Positions 16,201 through 23,928 are shown, counted from the stretch's first letter. The stretch: 64,000 bases of DNA from Actinopolyspora erythraea (GCF_002263515.1 NZ_CP022752.1:62001-126000); one strand, 5' to 3'. Numbers and translations: made by a program. Notes: a model not told the origin generated them from the sequence alone.

Positions 16201-16428
16201 TGGCAGGGGACCGGGGTGCTGGACAGCCGGGGTTACGTGGCGGTGGACTTCGCGGTGTCGTTGATCGACCAGGGGTTCGTCCCCGCCTTCTCGCCACTGC
16301 TGGGGCCGCGGCAGCCGCTGATGATGGTTCCGCCGCAGTACGCCCGGCTCCCCTCGCGGGGGACACGCGCTCCGGGAACCCGGCTGGACGAGGCGTTGCG
16401 GGAGAAGGCCCGACTGCGCCGTAAGTGA
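13228..16428 (+). CDS. Multidomain protein with C-terminal Dit1/PvcA isonitrile-synthase domain
   Basis: 1066 residues from TTG 13228, which follows AAGCAAGGAG-type SD GCAAGGAGATACCCG; longer frames upstream lack one. Residues about 690-1040 carry the pyoverdine/dityrosine (Dit1/PvcA) signature: G-F-P-V-K-Q-S-L-N-R-L-K at 729-740, G-P-L-P-D-I-A-E at 743-750, PPGLRFNILTDGRHF at 769-783. Known members turn Tyr or Trp plus ribulose-5-phosphate into the isonitrile. Residues about 362-560 look HAD-like (VVVIDVASCG at 366-375, VVFCALGSERDYE at 481-493), but the second motif-I Asp is Ala372. Residues 1-350 are unrecognised; PPLRAFRLALESPRGMLL (207-224) faintly recalls IucA/IucC synthetases, without their catalytic residues. 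No oxygenase partner is adjacent. The domain call is firm; the product is unknown. Confidence 0.8.
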   Translation: MDGRPRLDPEENTAPPFGTWPLDVALANSVLAGGEYGVRVVRQDGLTRLVGQRAGTGVSLGNPPTWRQLYRMLIRLRLTRRRRDPAWLALLTEVLDPPRADPERGGSVPEDAGAEWLRFAGMLAEHPAPRMHCATAEPRRPDGAAGRLGEPAPAHPAFPGGTIAVRLPALLRTDPALGHTLLREVITNRFERRENAARYFLEHFVRPPLRAFRLALESPRGMLLSPSADTLAVELSPETQATGRFVVTPGTAVREVERVTPGEVHEGVRELVHTLRKLSETFEREEFGEHERTRRGEFRAAMRRVMAAELRDLETGSADVLAGDHPLRGFVHTVPAEQDELLRRVLRTVQERTRLRRWNRDLGQPVVVIDVASCGLLPERVPAPEQSGPEPYRSRQGLDAVARTVGRDEQPHRCRAESGGPQEHAGTSGRIPREREPHRPPETVWDPPTAELAELDNRATAATGSGLPRFVWDVRDAGGRVVFCALGSERDYEHARALLDRAGVPEAELIRVPGNGTGTAVEWTVCRLRELGDVDVVAVFETAATAPRSGELAGVLTVAVSAHGDLPRQRNGNRNTAAGPRTSSEGKDPVISSFETSPWRRSARAQPVLSNTHSLEELQIASLRENRSAWRWAVRLTRAETASMVEAVLDDADRAAERTARGAVAKFAADEPVADPAERSRRTVGALHHVFTRKQFLKGSRSNYLVADMHRDADHFVTRGEPVEVMLLGFPVKQSLNRLKACGPLPDIAELGGLIRLRELQRAARGVHPPGLRFNILTDGRHFRPRPASVTAAYTRKLHEYASMVGLDGCVSIREIDSLATERFGREVTDRRPAMYERFRRSLEQALRGLDITDHPLRTLERVRDRADAQLGPDSEITARSLYLFREMVMSMVYSVPVPTPAGTDRLGWARRVYADVYNLDDARLSSRLRQARVAVLRRAWHNAVRYLSTMRVDEELGYEKLFDPRVRLTVSAVTKGRCGFTYLGGSGLLPWQGTGVLDSRGYVAVDFAVSLIDQGFVPAFSPLLGPRQPLMMVPPQYARLPSRGTRAPGTRLDEALREKARLRRK

Positions 16429-16511
16429 TCCGCCCCTTGAGACCCCAAGCGTGAAATTATCGGGTCATTCGTCGAAACCGGGCCATGCGGCTAAGCAGTG
16501 CGTGTTTCGCC

Positions 16512-16703
16512 GGTGCCGAACTCCCACCACTCCCGCGGGTTGAACTCCAACCGTGGCCGCAGCTGGCATCGTCGCGGGTTCTCTCGTGGTGCTCTCGCGA
16601 GGACGGCCCCGGCGTCGTGCAGGTCGCTACCCGATGTCGGGCCTCGCCGCGGCGAGAGCCGTGCGAGAGGTTCCGCCACTTCAACCAGCTACGACCACCG
16701 AGC
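16512..16703. repeat. Dispersed palindromic element A, copy A1
   Basis: Core 16571-16679: left arm CGCGGGTTCTCTCGTGGTGC, centre GTCGCTACCCGATGTCGGGC, right arm GCGAGAGCCGTGCGAGAGG then TTCCGCCAC. Related to 23203-23286, 27963-28070, 53193-53300 and 53555-53633. The leading GGTGCCGAACTCC..CC..CGCGG word (16512-16538) is shared with copy A2, and the trailing ACCAGCTACG word with A5. Confidence 0.7.
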
Positions 16704-16747
16704 TGTGGAATCCACAGCATGCGGCGGAAGCAGCGTTCGTGTCCCCG

Positions 16748-16843
16748 GTGCGTGAGGCGGACGCCTCGCGAGGCAGGGCCGCTCGCCGCGTAGGTCGCTA
16801 CTCACCAGCCGGCCCAACGTCGCGAGGCGCCGCCTCACGTGCC
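16748..16843. repeat. Dispersed palindromic element B, copy B1
   Basis: 96-bp imperfect palindrome with arms GTGCGTGAGGCGGA and GCCGCCTCACGTGC and centre GTAGGTCGCTACTCA. A second copy is at 53417-53512. In both places it lies next to an A element. It carries no reading frame and no transposase. Confidence 0.7.
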
Positions 16844-16883
16844 GGTAACCGACCACGTACGGCGCTAACACCGTCCACATTCG

Positions 16884-16937
16884 AAAAAACCGGGATCCCA
16901 GTACTCGCCAGGGGGGAAACGAGTGCCGGGATCCCGG
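16884..16937 (-). terminator. Rho-independent terminator, minus strand
   Basis: CCGGGATCCC (16890-16899) pairs perfectly with GGGATCCCGG (16928-16937), with an inner ACTCG/CGAGT pair. On the minus strand the hairpin is followed by six T (plus-strand A-run 16884-16889). It would end transcripts coming from 17115 or from the 17338-17964 gene pair. Confidence 0.8.
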
Positions 16938-16977
16938 TTCGACTCCGTCGTCGTTGATGGTTGAGCAGCGGAGTTCC

Positions 16978-17115
16978 TCAACGACGGAGTTGCTGGAATC
17001 CGCGAGCCGGCACCGGTTCGGGGGAGGGGAGTACGCCGGTACCGGCCCGCGGAAGTCTTGGGAACACGATCTTTTCGGTGAAATCCTTGGCCCGAAAAGG
17101 TGTTCGTGCCTTCAT
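16978..17115 (-). CDS. Possible 45-residue peptide
   Basis: ATG at 17115 to TGA; begins MKARTPFRAKDFTEKIVFPR and is basic with a Pro-rich second half. No ribosome site is obvious. It is listed because a strong terminator follows 41 nt after its stop, which implies a real minus-strand transcript here. Equally likely the transcript is non-coding or is the 3' tail of the 17689/17338 operon. Confidence 0.3.
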   Translation of the reverse strand: MKARTPFRAKDFTEKIVFPRLPRAGTGVLPSPEPVPARGFQQLRR

Positions 17116-17337
17116 GTTGTGCTGTTGTAAGGCAGTCTGGAGTTGTTGGGCGCACGGGAGTTGTCACCACGGTGTGGTCCCGCTCACGCCGCCGTACCTG
17201 TCGGGGGACGGGGGAGACCGGTGATCGGCATAGCCGTGGTCGGGGGGCACGTCATGCCGATCACCGGTCAGCCGGCGGGGACTCGGTCCGAAACCAGTTC
17301 GGGGGAGGTGGTGTCCGGTGACCGAGCCCGCCGAGTC

Positions 17338-17676
17338 CTACGGCACCGGCGCCGCGCGGCGCAAGGCCTGCGCCGGGCGCAGGTGCCGTGCGGGACGGGG
17401 TGCGAGGCCACCGGCCACCAGGTGCTCGTAGGCCGAGCGCCATACCGCGCAGGGTGCCTTGCGCTGGCGCAGTCGGGTCGAGCACTCCGGGCAGTTGCCC
17501 CGTTCGTCCGGTTCGTGTGCGGTCAGCAGCGTCCGCCACCCCGCCGTGAGCCGCGGGATCTCGGAGCGCGCTACGGACAGCAGGGACGACGCATCCGCGC
17601 GGTTGGCGAGCTCGGAGAGCACGTCGAGCCGCTCCCAGACCGCGTTGCGCAGAACCTGTCCCAGGATCGCGTCCAC
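17338..17676 (-). CDS. Conserved small protein with Cys pair, unknown function
   Basis: 112 residues. The first 45 are helical; then N-C-P-E-C (about 62-65) and, later, A-P-C-A-V-W-R-S-A-Y-E-H-L, a possible metal site made of three Cys. Start at 17676 (ATG). It begins 12 nt after the stop of the next gene upstream, so the two form an operon. Proteins of this look occur next to XRE regulators in Pseudonocardiales, and a TPR-XRE regulator is divergent 500 bp away. The C-terminal ~25 residues are Arg/Pro-rich and may be weakly constrained. No function assigned. Confidence 0.6.
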   Translation of the reverse strand: MDAILGQVLRNAVWERLDVLSELANRADASSLLSVARSEIPRLTAGWRTLLTAHEPDERGNCPECSTRLRQRKAPCAVWRSAYEHLVAGGLAPRPARHLRPAQALRRAAPVP

Positions 17677-17688
17677 CGTACGTCACCG

Positions 17689-17964
17689 TCACTTTCTCGC
17701 CTGATCAGCGGCGAACCGCAGCGCGGAGCTGAGTTGACCGACGCGGTCGGTCGGCAGCGCCGCGGTTGCACCGGGCGGTCCGGCGAGAACCACCCTGTCC
17801 CTATCGAGGAGCACCTCCAGGGTCCGGGGAGCGTGGTCCACCCCCCGGCACCGCACCCGCAGTCGATTCGCCCCGGCGGTCTCCCCGGAGTCGTCGTGGC
17901 GGTCTTCCGGTCGGGGGACGGGCCCCACCGACTCCGGTTCGCCGGACTGCTGGAAGGAATCCAC
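17689..17964 (-). CDS. Small conserved protein, unknown function
   Basis: 91 residues from a GTG at 17964. The C-terminal half, LEVLLDRDRVVLAGPPGATAALP.DRVGQLSSALRFAA, is a compact strand-loop-helix unit typical of short Pseudonocardiales proteins found beside helix-turn-helix regulators. The N-terminal third is acidic and polar. First gene of a two-gene unit (17338-17676 follows after 12 nt), divergent from the XRE-TPR gene at 18186 with a 221-bp shared control region. Confidence 0.6.
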   Translation of the reverse strand: MDSFQQSGEPESVGPVPRPEDRHDDSGETAGANRLRVRCRGVDHAPRTLEVLLDRDRVVLAGPPGATAALPTDRVGQLSSALRFAADQARK

Positions 17965-18185
17965 TCTCGGATGCCCTTTCGGTGCTCGGTTGCCTGCTCG
18001 GTGACTAGATTGGAACGAACAACCGCCGACTGGCTAGGTGGTGGGCGACGACCGGACGTACCGCGCGATGAGCGGTCAACGGACTTCAGCGCCACCGATC
18101 ACCGCCGCACGATATCGACTTCACCGCCTGTTGGGCGGAGCCTTAATCTGCGATCGACGCCCGAGAAGCTTAGAGGGGTCTTCAA

Positions 18186-19568
18186 ATGAACACCATCGGT
18201 TCGAGCGGCTCTCTCGTTACACCCGAGGTCTGGGAGGGACGGGAGATGCGCCAAGCACTGGCCAATCGCGACATCAGCGACATCTACAAGCTGTTGCGCA
18301 AGCACGGTGTCTCGCAGCGTCAGATCGCCGCTGCTACCGGTCAGTCGCAGTCCGAGGTTTCGGAGATCCTCAAGGGCAGGCAGGTCATCGCCTACGACGT
18401 GCTGGCCCGGATCGCGGATGGTCTCGGCGTCCCGAGGGGGTACATGGGCCTCGCCTACGACGGGGCGACGGCAGTGAGAGCCACCGAACACGAACCGAGT
18501 GGCTCCCCGGCTGAGGAGGACGAGACGGTGAAGCGTCGGAAGTTTCTTACCCATGCCGCGGCGGTTGCCATGGGGGCTTCTGTCTTCGGTGCCGAGGAGG
18601 GGGAGTGGATGATGTCCAACGCCCAGACTCCGGCACCCTCGCGCATCGGCATGACCGACGTTCAACAGATTCAGGCGGCGACCAAGGCCCTGCGTGATCT
18701 GGACTACCGGCACGGCGGGGGGACTTGCCGTGACGCTGTCGTGGCCCAGCTGAACTGGGCGAGACAACTGCTGCACGCCGACTGCTCCGAACACGTCAAA
18801 CAGCGGCTGTTCGTGTCGTTGGCCGACATGCACAGCCTCGCGGGGTGGACGTCGTTCGACATGGGGCTGATGGATCCCGCGCGCAGTCACTTCGGCAAGG
18901 CGTTGCAGTTCGCCAAGCAGGCCAACGACGACAGCCTGGTCGCCAACGTGCTCTACCGCATGGGGCGGGTGTACCTGCATTACCAGCAGCCGAACGAGGC
19001 GCTCAAGCTGTTCCAGCTGGGGCAGATCGCCGCGCAGGACTCCGGTTCGGCGCTGACGGTCGCCGTGATGTGCGCGAACGAGGGCTGGGCCTACGGCATG
19101 CTCAACCGCCCCGACCAGGTCGAGAAGATGCTGGGGCGCACCAGGGACGAGTTCGCCAGGGCCGACCTCAACGAGGAGCCGGACTGGGTGAAGTTCTTCA
19201 ACCGGCACGACCTGCACGGCATGACCGGTTCGGTCTACGACGCCCTGGCGGAGTTCACTCCGGAGCGGTACGCCCCGCTCGCGGTCTCCGAGACGCTCAA
19301 GAGCAACCAGTCGTACGGGGACAACATGCAGCGCAGCCACGTGTTCATGCTGGGTATGCAGGCGACCAACCACATGAGGTCGGGCGACGTCCAGCAGGGG
19401 ATCAAGGTCGGCAGGCAGGCGCTGGAACTCGGTGCGCTGGTCAAGTCGGCGAGGGTTCCCGACCGGCTGCGGCCCTTGCAGCTGGAGGCGGCCAAACACA
19501 CCATGAACCCGGACGCGCGTGACTTCGCCGAGCAGGTCCGCACCTTCCGCGAGGCGCGTTCGGTTTGA
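18186..19568 (+). CDS. XRE regulator with C-terminal TPR-like domain
   Basis: 460 residues from ATG 18186. Helix-turn-helix at about 30-75 (SQRQIAAATGQSQSEVSEIL), a linker with a KRRKFLTHAAAVAMGAS stretch that looks like a degenerate membrane/secretion segment, then helical repeats of TPR type to the end (LADMHSLAGWTSFDMGLMD, VLYRMGRVYLHYQ, EALKLFQLGQ). Proteins of this architecture in Streptomyces and relatives (for example NsdA-like regulators) affect sporulation and antibiotic production; the signal is unknown. Divergent from two small genes, a neighbourhood that suggests mutual control. The next gene starts 63 nt downstream. Confidence 0.88.
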   Translation: MNTIGSSGSLVTPEVWEGREMRQALANRDISDIYKLLRKHGVSQRQIAAATGQSQSEVSEILKGRQVIAYDVLARIADGLGVPRGYMGLAYDGATAVRATEHEPSGSPAEEDETVKRRKFLTHAAAVAMGASVFGAEEGEWMMSNAQTPAPSRIGMTDVQQIQAATKALRDLDYRHGGGTCRDAVVAQLNWARQLLHADCSEHVKQRLFVSLADMHSLAGWTSFDMGLMDPARSHFGKALQFAKQANDDSLVANVLYRMGRVYLHYQQPNEALKLFQLGQIAAQDSGSALTVAVMCANEGWAYGMLNRPDQVEKMLGRTRDEFARADLNEEPDWVKFFNRHDLHGMTGSVYDALAEFTPERYAPLAVSETLKSNQSYGDNMQRSHVFMLGMQATNHMRSGDVQQGIKVGRQALELGALVKSARVPDRLRPLQLEAAKHTMNPDARDFAEQVRTFREARSV

Positions 19569-19630
19569 GCCCGACCACCGGTGGTCGGAAGAAGCGCGGA
19601 ACCGGTTCGACCACACCGAGAAGACACAAC

Positions 19631-20557
19631 ATGACACCGGCCGACATGACTTTCCCGCCGAAGTCGGCACACGCTGCCGAGATTCCGCCCGAACTCGAAA
19701 CGGCGCTGGCCCGGGTGTGCGCCGAGGCAGGCCTCGATCACCGTGGTGCGCGCCTGTTGCGGTTCGTCAACAACGGGGTCTTCCTGCTGCGGGAGCATCC
19801 CGTGGTGGTGCGGATCGTGCTCTCCCCCTCGCTGGCCTACCGGGCGGACAACGTGGTCGAGGTGGCCCGCTGGTTGGCCGAGCACGGTGTGGACTCCGTG
19901 CGGTTGTATCCCGGTGTCTCCCAGCCGGTGCGGGTGGGGGCGCACGTCGCCACCCTCTGGGAGGAGGTCTCCGACTCCGGTGTCGAGCCCACTGGATACG
20001 ACCTGGGCAAATTGCTGCGCGAGCTGCACTCCCTGGGGGAGCCCCCTTCGGTTCCGGAGTGGCAGCCGATGGGCGACGCGCGGCGCCGGCTGGCGGAGGG
20101 GGAGGGGGAACTCGACCGCGCCGATCGGGATTTCCTGAAGCGGCACTGCGACGACGTCGAACAGCGGCTCTCCGAACTGGAGTTCGTGCTCCCCCGCAGC
20201 GCCGTGCACGGCGACGCGCACCTGGGCAACGTCATCGTCGGACCGGACGGGCCGGTGCTGTGCGATTTCGACTCGCTGTGCGCCGGGCCCCCGGAGTGGG
20301 ACCTCACGCCCATGGCGGTGGGCTACCTGCGGTTGGGGCGCTCGTCGGTCGCGTACCGGCAGCTCGTGGAGGCCTACGGTTTCGACGTGACCGACTGGCC
20401 GGGTTTCCCGGTTCTGCGGGACTTGCGCGAACTCAAAATAACCGTGAGTGTGCTTCCGAATCTTCGCGGTAACCCGGGGGTCGCCGACGAGTTTTATCGA
20501 CGGTTGCGTTCGATGCGTCAGCGGGATTTCACCGTGCGTTGGTTCCCTTACCGCTGA
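19631..20557 (+). CDS. Aminoglycoside-phosphotransferase-fold kinase
   Basis: 308 residues from ATG 19631 (a TTG overlapping the previous stop gives a longer, Arg/Thr-rich extension that looks untranslated). Kinase-like fold with a short N-lobe (LLRFVNNGVFLLREHPVVVRI), catalytic loop H-G-D-A-H-L-G-N at 193-200 and metal motif C-D-F-D at 211-214. The family phosphorylates small hydroxylated compounds, including antibiotics, choline and fructosamines; the substrate cannot be inferred. It lies downstream of the XRE-TPR regulator on the same strand and could be co-transcribed with it. Confidence 0.82.
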   Translation: MTPADMTFPPKSAHAAEIPPELETALARVCAEAGLDHRGARLLRFVNNGVFLLREHPVVVRIVLSPSLAYRADNVVEVARWLAEHGVDSVRLYPGVSQPVRVGAHVATLWEEVSDSGVEPTGYDLGKLLRELHSLGEPPSVPEWQPMGDARRRLAEGEGELDRADRDFLKRHCDDVEQRLSELEFVLPRSAVHGDAHLGNVIVGPDGPVLCDFDSLCAGPPEWDLTPMAVGYLRLGRSSVAYRQLVEAYGFDVTDWPGFPVLRDLRELKITVSVLPNLRGNPGVADEFYRRLRSMRQRDFTVRWFPYR

Positions 20558-21330
20558 AACGCCGGGGCGCGGGTTCGCATTCCTCGCGGGTTGCCGCGGT
20601 GCCGGCCGCCGAACTCCGGCCCGCCGTTCGCGCCGCGCGTTTTCCCCGTCCGGGAAGGGAGCCCCCGCGGCTCGGTGCGACCGCTGGTGACCTGGGGTGT
20701 CCGTGAGGATTCGCGCCGGGTGCGCGGTGCCTCGGCGGGCAACGGGCTTTCCGTCGCTTCCGGTGTGCCGGGTGAACTCGGCCGGAACGTCGCGTCGTGG
20801 CCGGAATTCGATCGGCGCGGCCGAAGTCCGGCAACTCACCGACGAGAATTGACCGTTCAACGACACGGCTTTCTTTTCGTATCGTGGAATGCTTTGTCCG
20901 GTTTTGCCGAACTTCGGTTCGGCTGACGGGTCGGGCTCCGATTCTGTTCCTCGCTCGTCGGCGAAGCGTAGTGCTTCGTTTTCGGTTTCGTCACTCGGGC
21001 GCGCCGTGCGGGGCGATTCCCGCTCCGGTGGGGCAGGCCGTCGCATGCCCGGATATGTGTGTTCGTGGTCACATTTCCGCCGCGTCCAGATCCGGTTCGC
21101 GACCCACCGCGTCGCAACGAAGCGTTCCAACCACTCGAAGTGATCGTCCGGGAAGGAGGGTCGGAGCTTGTCCGCGAGCCCCGGGGACTCCCGTTCGACG
21201 GTCGGACCGGTCTACGGCCACCGCGGCGCGATCCGTTCGCCTCGAGCGCTCTCGCCGGCTCGGCACGCAGGCTCCGACGACCATCGGAGCACCGGAGAGG
21301 AGGGGGCGTCGCCGTTGGCAGGTGGCGCCG
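20558..21330 (+). other. 773-bp gene-free region before the betaine transporter
   Basis: The BCCT frame is open upstream to 20797, but residues there are unlike any transporter and no ribosome site exists until 21331. The stretch 20830-21010 is noticeably lower in G+C than its surroundings. It probably carries the promoter and a long leader of the osmolyte transporter. No hairpin strong enough to name was found. Confidence 0.5.
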
Positions 21331-23100
21331 ATGCCTGTGTCCACGAATACTCCACTCGAACAGCAAGGCCTCGGGGCGGGTGAGCCGAAACCCGGCGAGA
21401 GCTCCGGAAGCACCGCGTATCCGACCACCCCGTCCGTGAACAGCGACCGTCCCGCCACCGACCGGATCGTGTTCGGGGCGGTGGCCCTCATCATGTTCGC
21501 GCTGGTCGCCTGGGGCGGCTTCGCCACCGAATCGCTGGCCGACTGGTCCGGCGCCGCGTTGGACTGGCTCATCGGCAACTTCGGCTGGAGCCTGGTTCTC
21601 GCCTCGACCGGTTTCGTCCTGTTCGCGCTCTACCTCGCGGTGAGCAGGTTCGGCCGGATCCCGCTCGGGCGGGACGACGAAGGCCCCGAGTTCCGGACCG
21701 TTTCCTGGATCGCGATGATGTTCAGCGCGGGAATGGGGATCGGGCTGATGTTCTACGGCGTCAGCGAACCGCTCTCGCACTTCGTGTCACCACCACCCGC
21801 GACGGTTCCCACCGTGCCGGGGCCGGACGGCGAGGCCGTCGTGGCGCCCGGGGCCACCGACGACGCCGTTCGCACCGCCCTGGCGACCTCGCTGTTCCAC
21901 TGGACGCTGCACCCCTGGGCCATCTACGCGGTAGCGGGGCTGGCGATCGCCTACAGCGCTTTCCGAAAAGGGCGCGAACAGCTCATCAGCGCCGTTTTCG
22001 CCCCGCTGTTCGGTGAGCGCCACGCCGCCGGTCCGCTCGGCAAGCTCATCGACGTGCTCGCGCTGTTCGCGACCCTGTTCGGTTCGGCCGCCTCGCTGGG
22101 GATCGGAACCCTGCAGATCCGTACCGGGCTCAGCGAGGCGGGCTGGATCGACGGCGCGAGCACCGCCGTGCTGGTGCTGATCATCGTGGTGCTCACCGTC
22201 TGCTTCATCGCTTCGGCGGTGTCCGGCATCGCCAGGGGGATCCAGTACCTGTCCAACATCAACATGGTGCTCGCCGCGCTGCTGGCGGTGTTCGTGTTCC
22301 TGGTGGGGCCGACGGTGTTCATGCTGAACCTGATTCCCACCTCGCTGGGCACCTACCTCAGCGACTTCGGGCTGATGGCCTCGCGTTCCGGCGCCACCGG
22401 TGGCAGCGGGACGCAGCGGTGGTTGTCCACCTGGACCGTCTTCTACTGGGCCTGGTGGATCTCCTGGACCCCCTTCGTGGGGATGTTCATCGCCCGGATC
22501 AGCCGGGGGCGGACCATCCGGCAGTTCGTGGGCGGGGTGCTGCTCGTGCCCAGCGTCGTCAGCGTGATCTGGTTCGCGATCTTCGGCGGAGCCGCCGTCG
22601 GCCTGGCCCGGGACGGCGCCTCCGTCGCGGAGGGCGGGGCGGAGGCCCAGACGTTCAACGTGCTGGAGCAGCTCCCGCTGTCCACCGTCACCTCGGTGCT
22701 GGTGATGCTCCTGGTGGCGATCTTCTTCGTTTCCGGGGCCGACGCGGGGTCGGTGGTGATGGGCACCCTCTCGCAGCGCGGGGCCATCGAGCCCAGGCGC
22801 TGGATCGTGATCTTCTGGGGTGCGGCGACCGGGGCCGTCGCCGCGGTGATGCTGGTGATCGGACACGGCGGGGACACCGCGTTGAGCGGCATCCAGAACC
22901 TGACGTTCATCGGAGCGCTGCCGTTCACCGTGGTGATGGTGGTGATGTGCGTGGCGCTGGTGAAGGACCTGCGCGCCGACCCGCTCACGCTCCGCGCCGA
23001 CAAGGGGACGGAGGTGCTGGAGCGGGCCGTACTCAAGGGGCACCGGCGGCACGACGGCAACTTCGAGCTGGAGATCGCCGAGGACGACGGCGAGCGCTGA
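21331..23100 (+). CDS. BCCT-family betaine/choline/carnitine transporter
   Basis: 589 residues from ATG 21331 (AGGTGGCGCCG before it). About 45 hydrophilic N-terminal residues, then 12 membrane segments. The family signature W-x-x-Y-W-A-W-W-I-S-W-x-P-F-V-G-x-F-I-A-R-I-S-R-G-R lies at about 366-392, and the Gly-rich segment FSAGMGIGLMFYGVSEP near 132. BCCT carriers import glycine betaine and related compatible solutes with sodium (or protons), often activated by high osmolarity. The C-terminal tail is short and charged. Alone in its transcription unit; hairpin C4 lies 60 nt after the stop. Confidence 0.95.
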   Translation: MPVSTNTPLEQQGLGAGEPKPGESSGSTAYPTTPSVNSDRPATDRIVFGAVALIMFALVAWGGFATESLADWSGAALDWLIGNFGWSLVLASTGFVLFALYLAVSRFGRIPLGRDDEGPEFRTVSWIAMMFSAGMGIGLMFYGVSEPLSHFVSPPPATVPTVPGPDGEAVVAPGATDDAVRTALATSLFHWTLHPWAIYAVAGLAIAYSAFRKGREQLISAVFAPLFGERHAAGPLGKLIDVLALFATLFGSAASLGIGTLQIRTGLSEAGWIDGASTAVLVLIIVVLTVCFIASAVSGIARGIQYLSNINMVLAALLAVFVFLVGPTVFMLNLIPTSLGTYLSDFGLMASRSGATGGSGTQRWLSTWTVFYWAWWISWTPFVGMFIARISRGRTIRQFVGGVLLVPSVVSVIWFAIFGGAAVGLARDGASVAEGGAEAQTFNVLEQLPLSTVTSVLVMLLVAIFFVSGADAGSVVMGTLSQRGAIEPRRWIVIFWGAATGAVAAVMLVIGHGGDTALSGIQNLTFIGALPFTVVMVVMCVALVKDLRADPLTLRADKGTEVLERAVLKGHRRHDGNFELEIAEDDGER

Positions 23101-23160
23101 CGCCGCCGACCAGGACCGGTAGGGCTTTAAGGTCCGGTTGGGTTCGGGCCGTGTCCGTTC

Positions 23161-23192
23161 GGGGCGTCCATTTCTCGCGAAGTCGACGCCCC
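23161..23192. repeat. 3'-end hairpin family, copy C4
   Basis: GGGGCGTC and GACGCCCC arms around CATTTCTCGCGAAGTC, between the BCCT stop and the convergent DUF6474-type gene. Same core as C1-C3. Confidence 0.6.
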
Positions 23193-23202
23193 GCTTCGAC
23201 GC

Positions 23203-23286
23203 GGTGCCGAACTCCAACCACCCTCGCGGACTACCTACCCGACGTCGGGGCACCCGCTCACGAGCCGTGCCAGAGGTTCCACCACG
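23203..23286. repeat. Dispersed element A, half copy A2
   Basis: GGTGCCGAACTCC word, then CTACCTACCCGACGTCGGGG and ending GAGGTTCCACCAC. It matches, in inverse orientation, the left half of the 53193 copy (CACCCGCTC..GAG..CGTGCCAGAGGTTCC). Only one arm is present. Confidence 0.6.
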
Positions 23287-23316
23287 GGTAGAGACCACGC
23301 AAACCGAGAGACCTAC

Positions 23317-23928
23317 CTACCCTTCCACCCGGAAGCGGCGCAGCAGGTCGTCCTCTATCCTGCCCAGCTCCCCGCGCACGGCCTTGTGCGTCGAGCGGCG
23401 CCTTCCCGAGGGCATCCGCTCGGCCGCGCGTACCGCGCCGGCCAGCTCGGACAGGCGCCGCTGCGCCGAGTCCACGAAGTCCCGCAGCTCGTTCCCGGAA
23501 CCTTCCTGGGCGCCCTGTTCCCGCAGGTCCCGCAGGGCGGCGCTGTCGCCGGCGATGCGGGCGTGCAGGGCCGCTCCCCGCCCCGAGAAGCGGTCCACAT
23601 CCGCCACGGTCACCCCGAGCCTGCGGGCCCTCGCCCGTTCGTAGGTCTCCCTGGCGACGGAGACGGCCTGCGCCGCGTAGGGCGCCAGCACCGGGCCGAT
23701 CACCCTGACCACCCCCACCACCTTCCTGGCGTTGCCGGGGGTGACCTTGCCCAACTCGCCCTTGCGGGCCGCCTTGAGCCGCTGCTTGGCGAGTTTGGCC
23801 TCCTGCTTGACGGTCCTGGGGTCCTTTCCCTCCCGGTAGTTCCGCCGCTCCCGCTCCCGGGGTGGTCCGGGTCCGGAGTCCCGACGCGCCGTCGGTGTCC
23901 CACCTCGCGCTCGCTGGGTACGTGTCAT
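23317..23928 (-). CDS. Basic actinobacterial protein, DUF6474-like
   Basis: 203 residues from ATG 23928 (a GTG 12 nt upstream is in frame). Very basic N-terminal 60 residues (PRTVKQEAKLAKQRLKAARK), then a conserved-looking core GKVTPGNARKVVGVVRVIGPVLAPYAA with a hydrophobic segment near residues 70-88, then helices with R-A-R-R-L-G-V-T-V-A-D-V and SGRGAALHARIAGD. This matches my recollection of the actinobacterial DUF6474 family, which has no known function. Convergent with the BCCT gene and divergent from the nuclease gene. Confidence 0.7.
   Translation of the reverse strand: MTRTQRARGGTPTARRDSGPGPPRERERRNYREGKDPRTVKQEAKLAKQRLKAARKGELGKVTPGNARKVVGVVRVIGPVLAPYAAQAVSVARETYERARARRLGVTVADVDRFSGRGAALHARIAGDSAALRDLREQGAQEGSGNELRDFVDSAQRRLSELAGAVRAAERMPSGRRRSTHKAVRGELGRIEDDLLRRFRVEG

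Larger units (their letters stand above)
16429..17337. other. 909-bp gene-poor stretch with repeats A1, B1, a terminator and a small ORF
   Basis: Between the fusion gene (+) and the stop of a minus-strand pair. It holds two dispersed palindromic elements (16512-16703 and 16748-16843), a strong minus-strand terminator (16884-16937) and a 45-codon minus-strand ORF (16978-17115). No other gene is supported. Confidence 0.6.

Noticed and set aside
16865..17170. 101-codon minus-strand ORF across the terminator at 16884-16937.
   Set aside because: It would translate through a strong terminator hairpin; composition is random-like.
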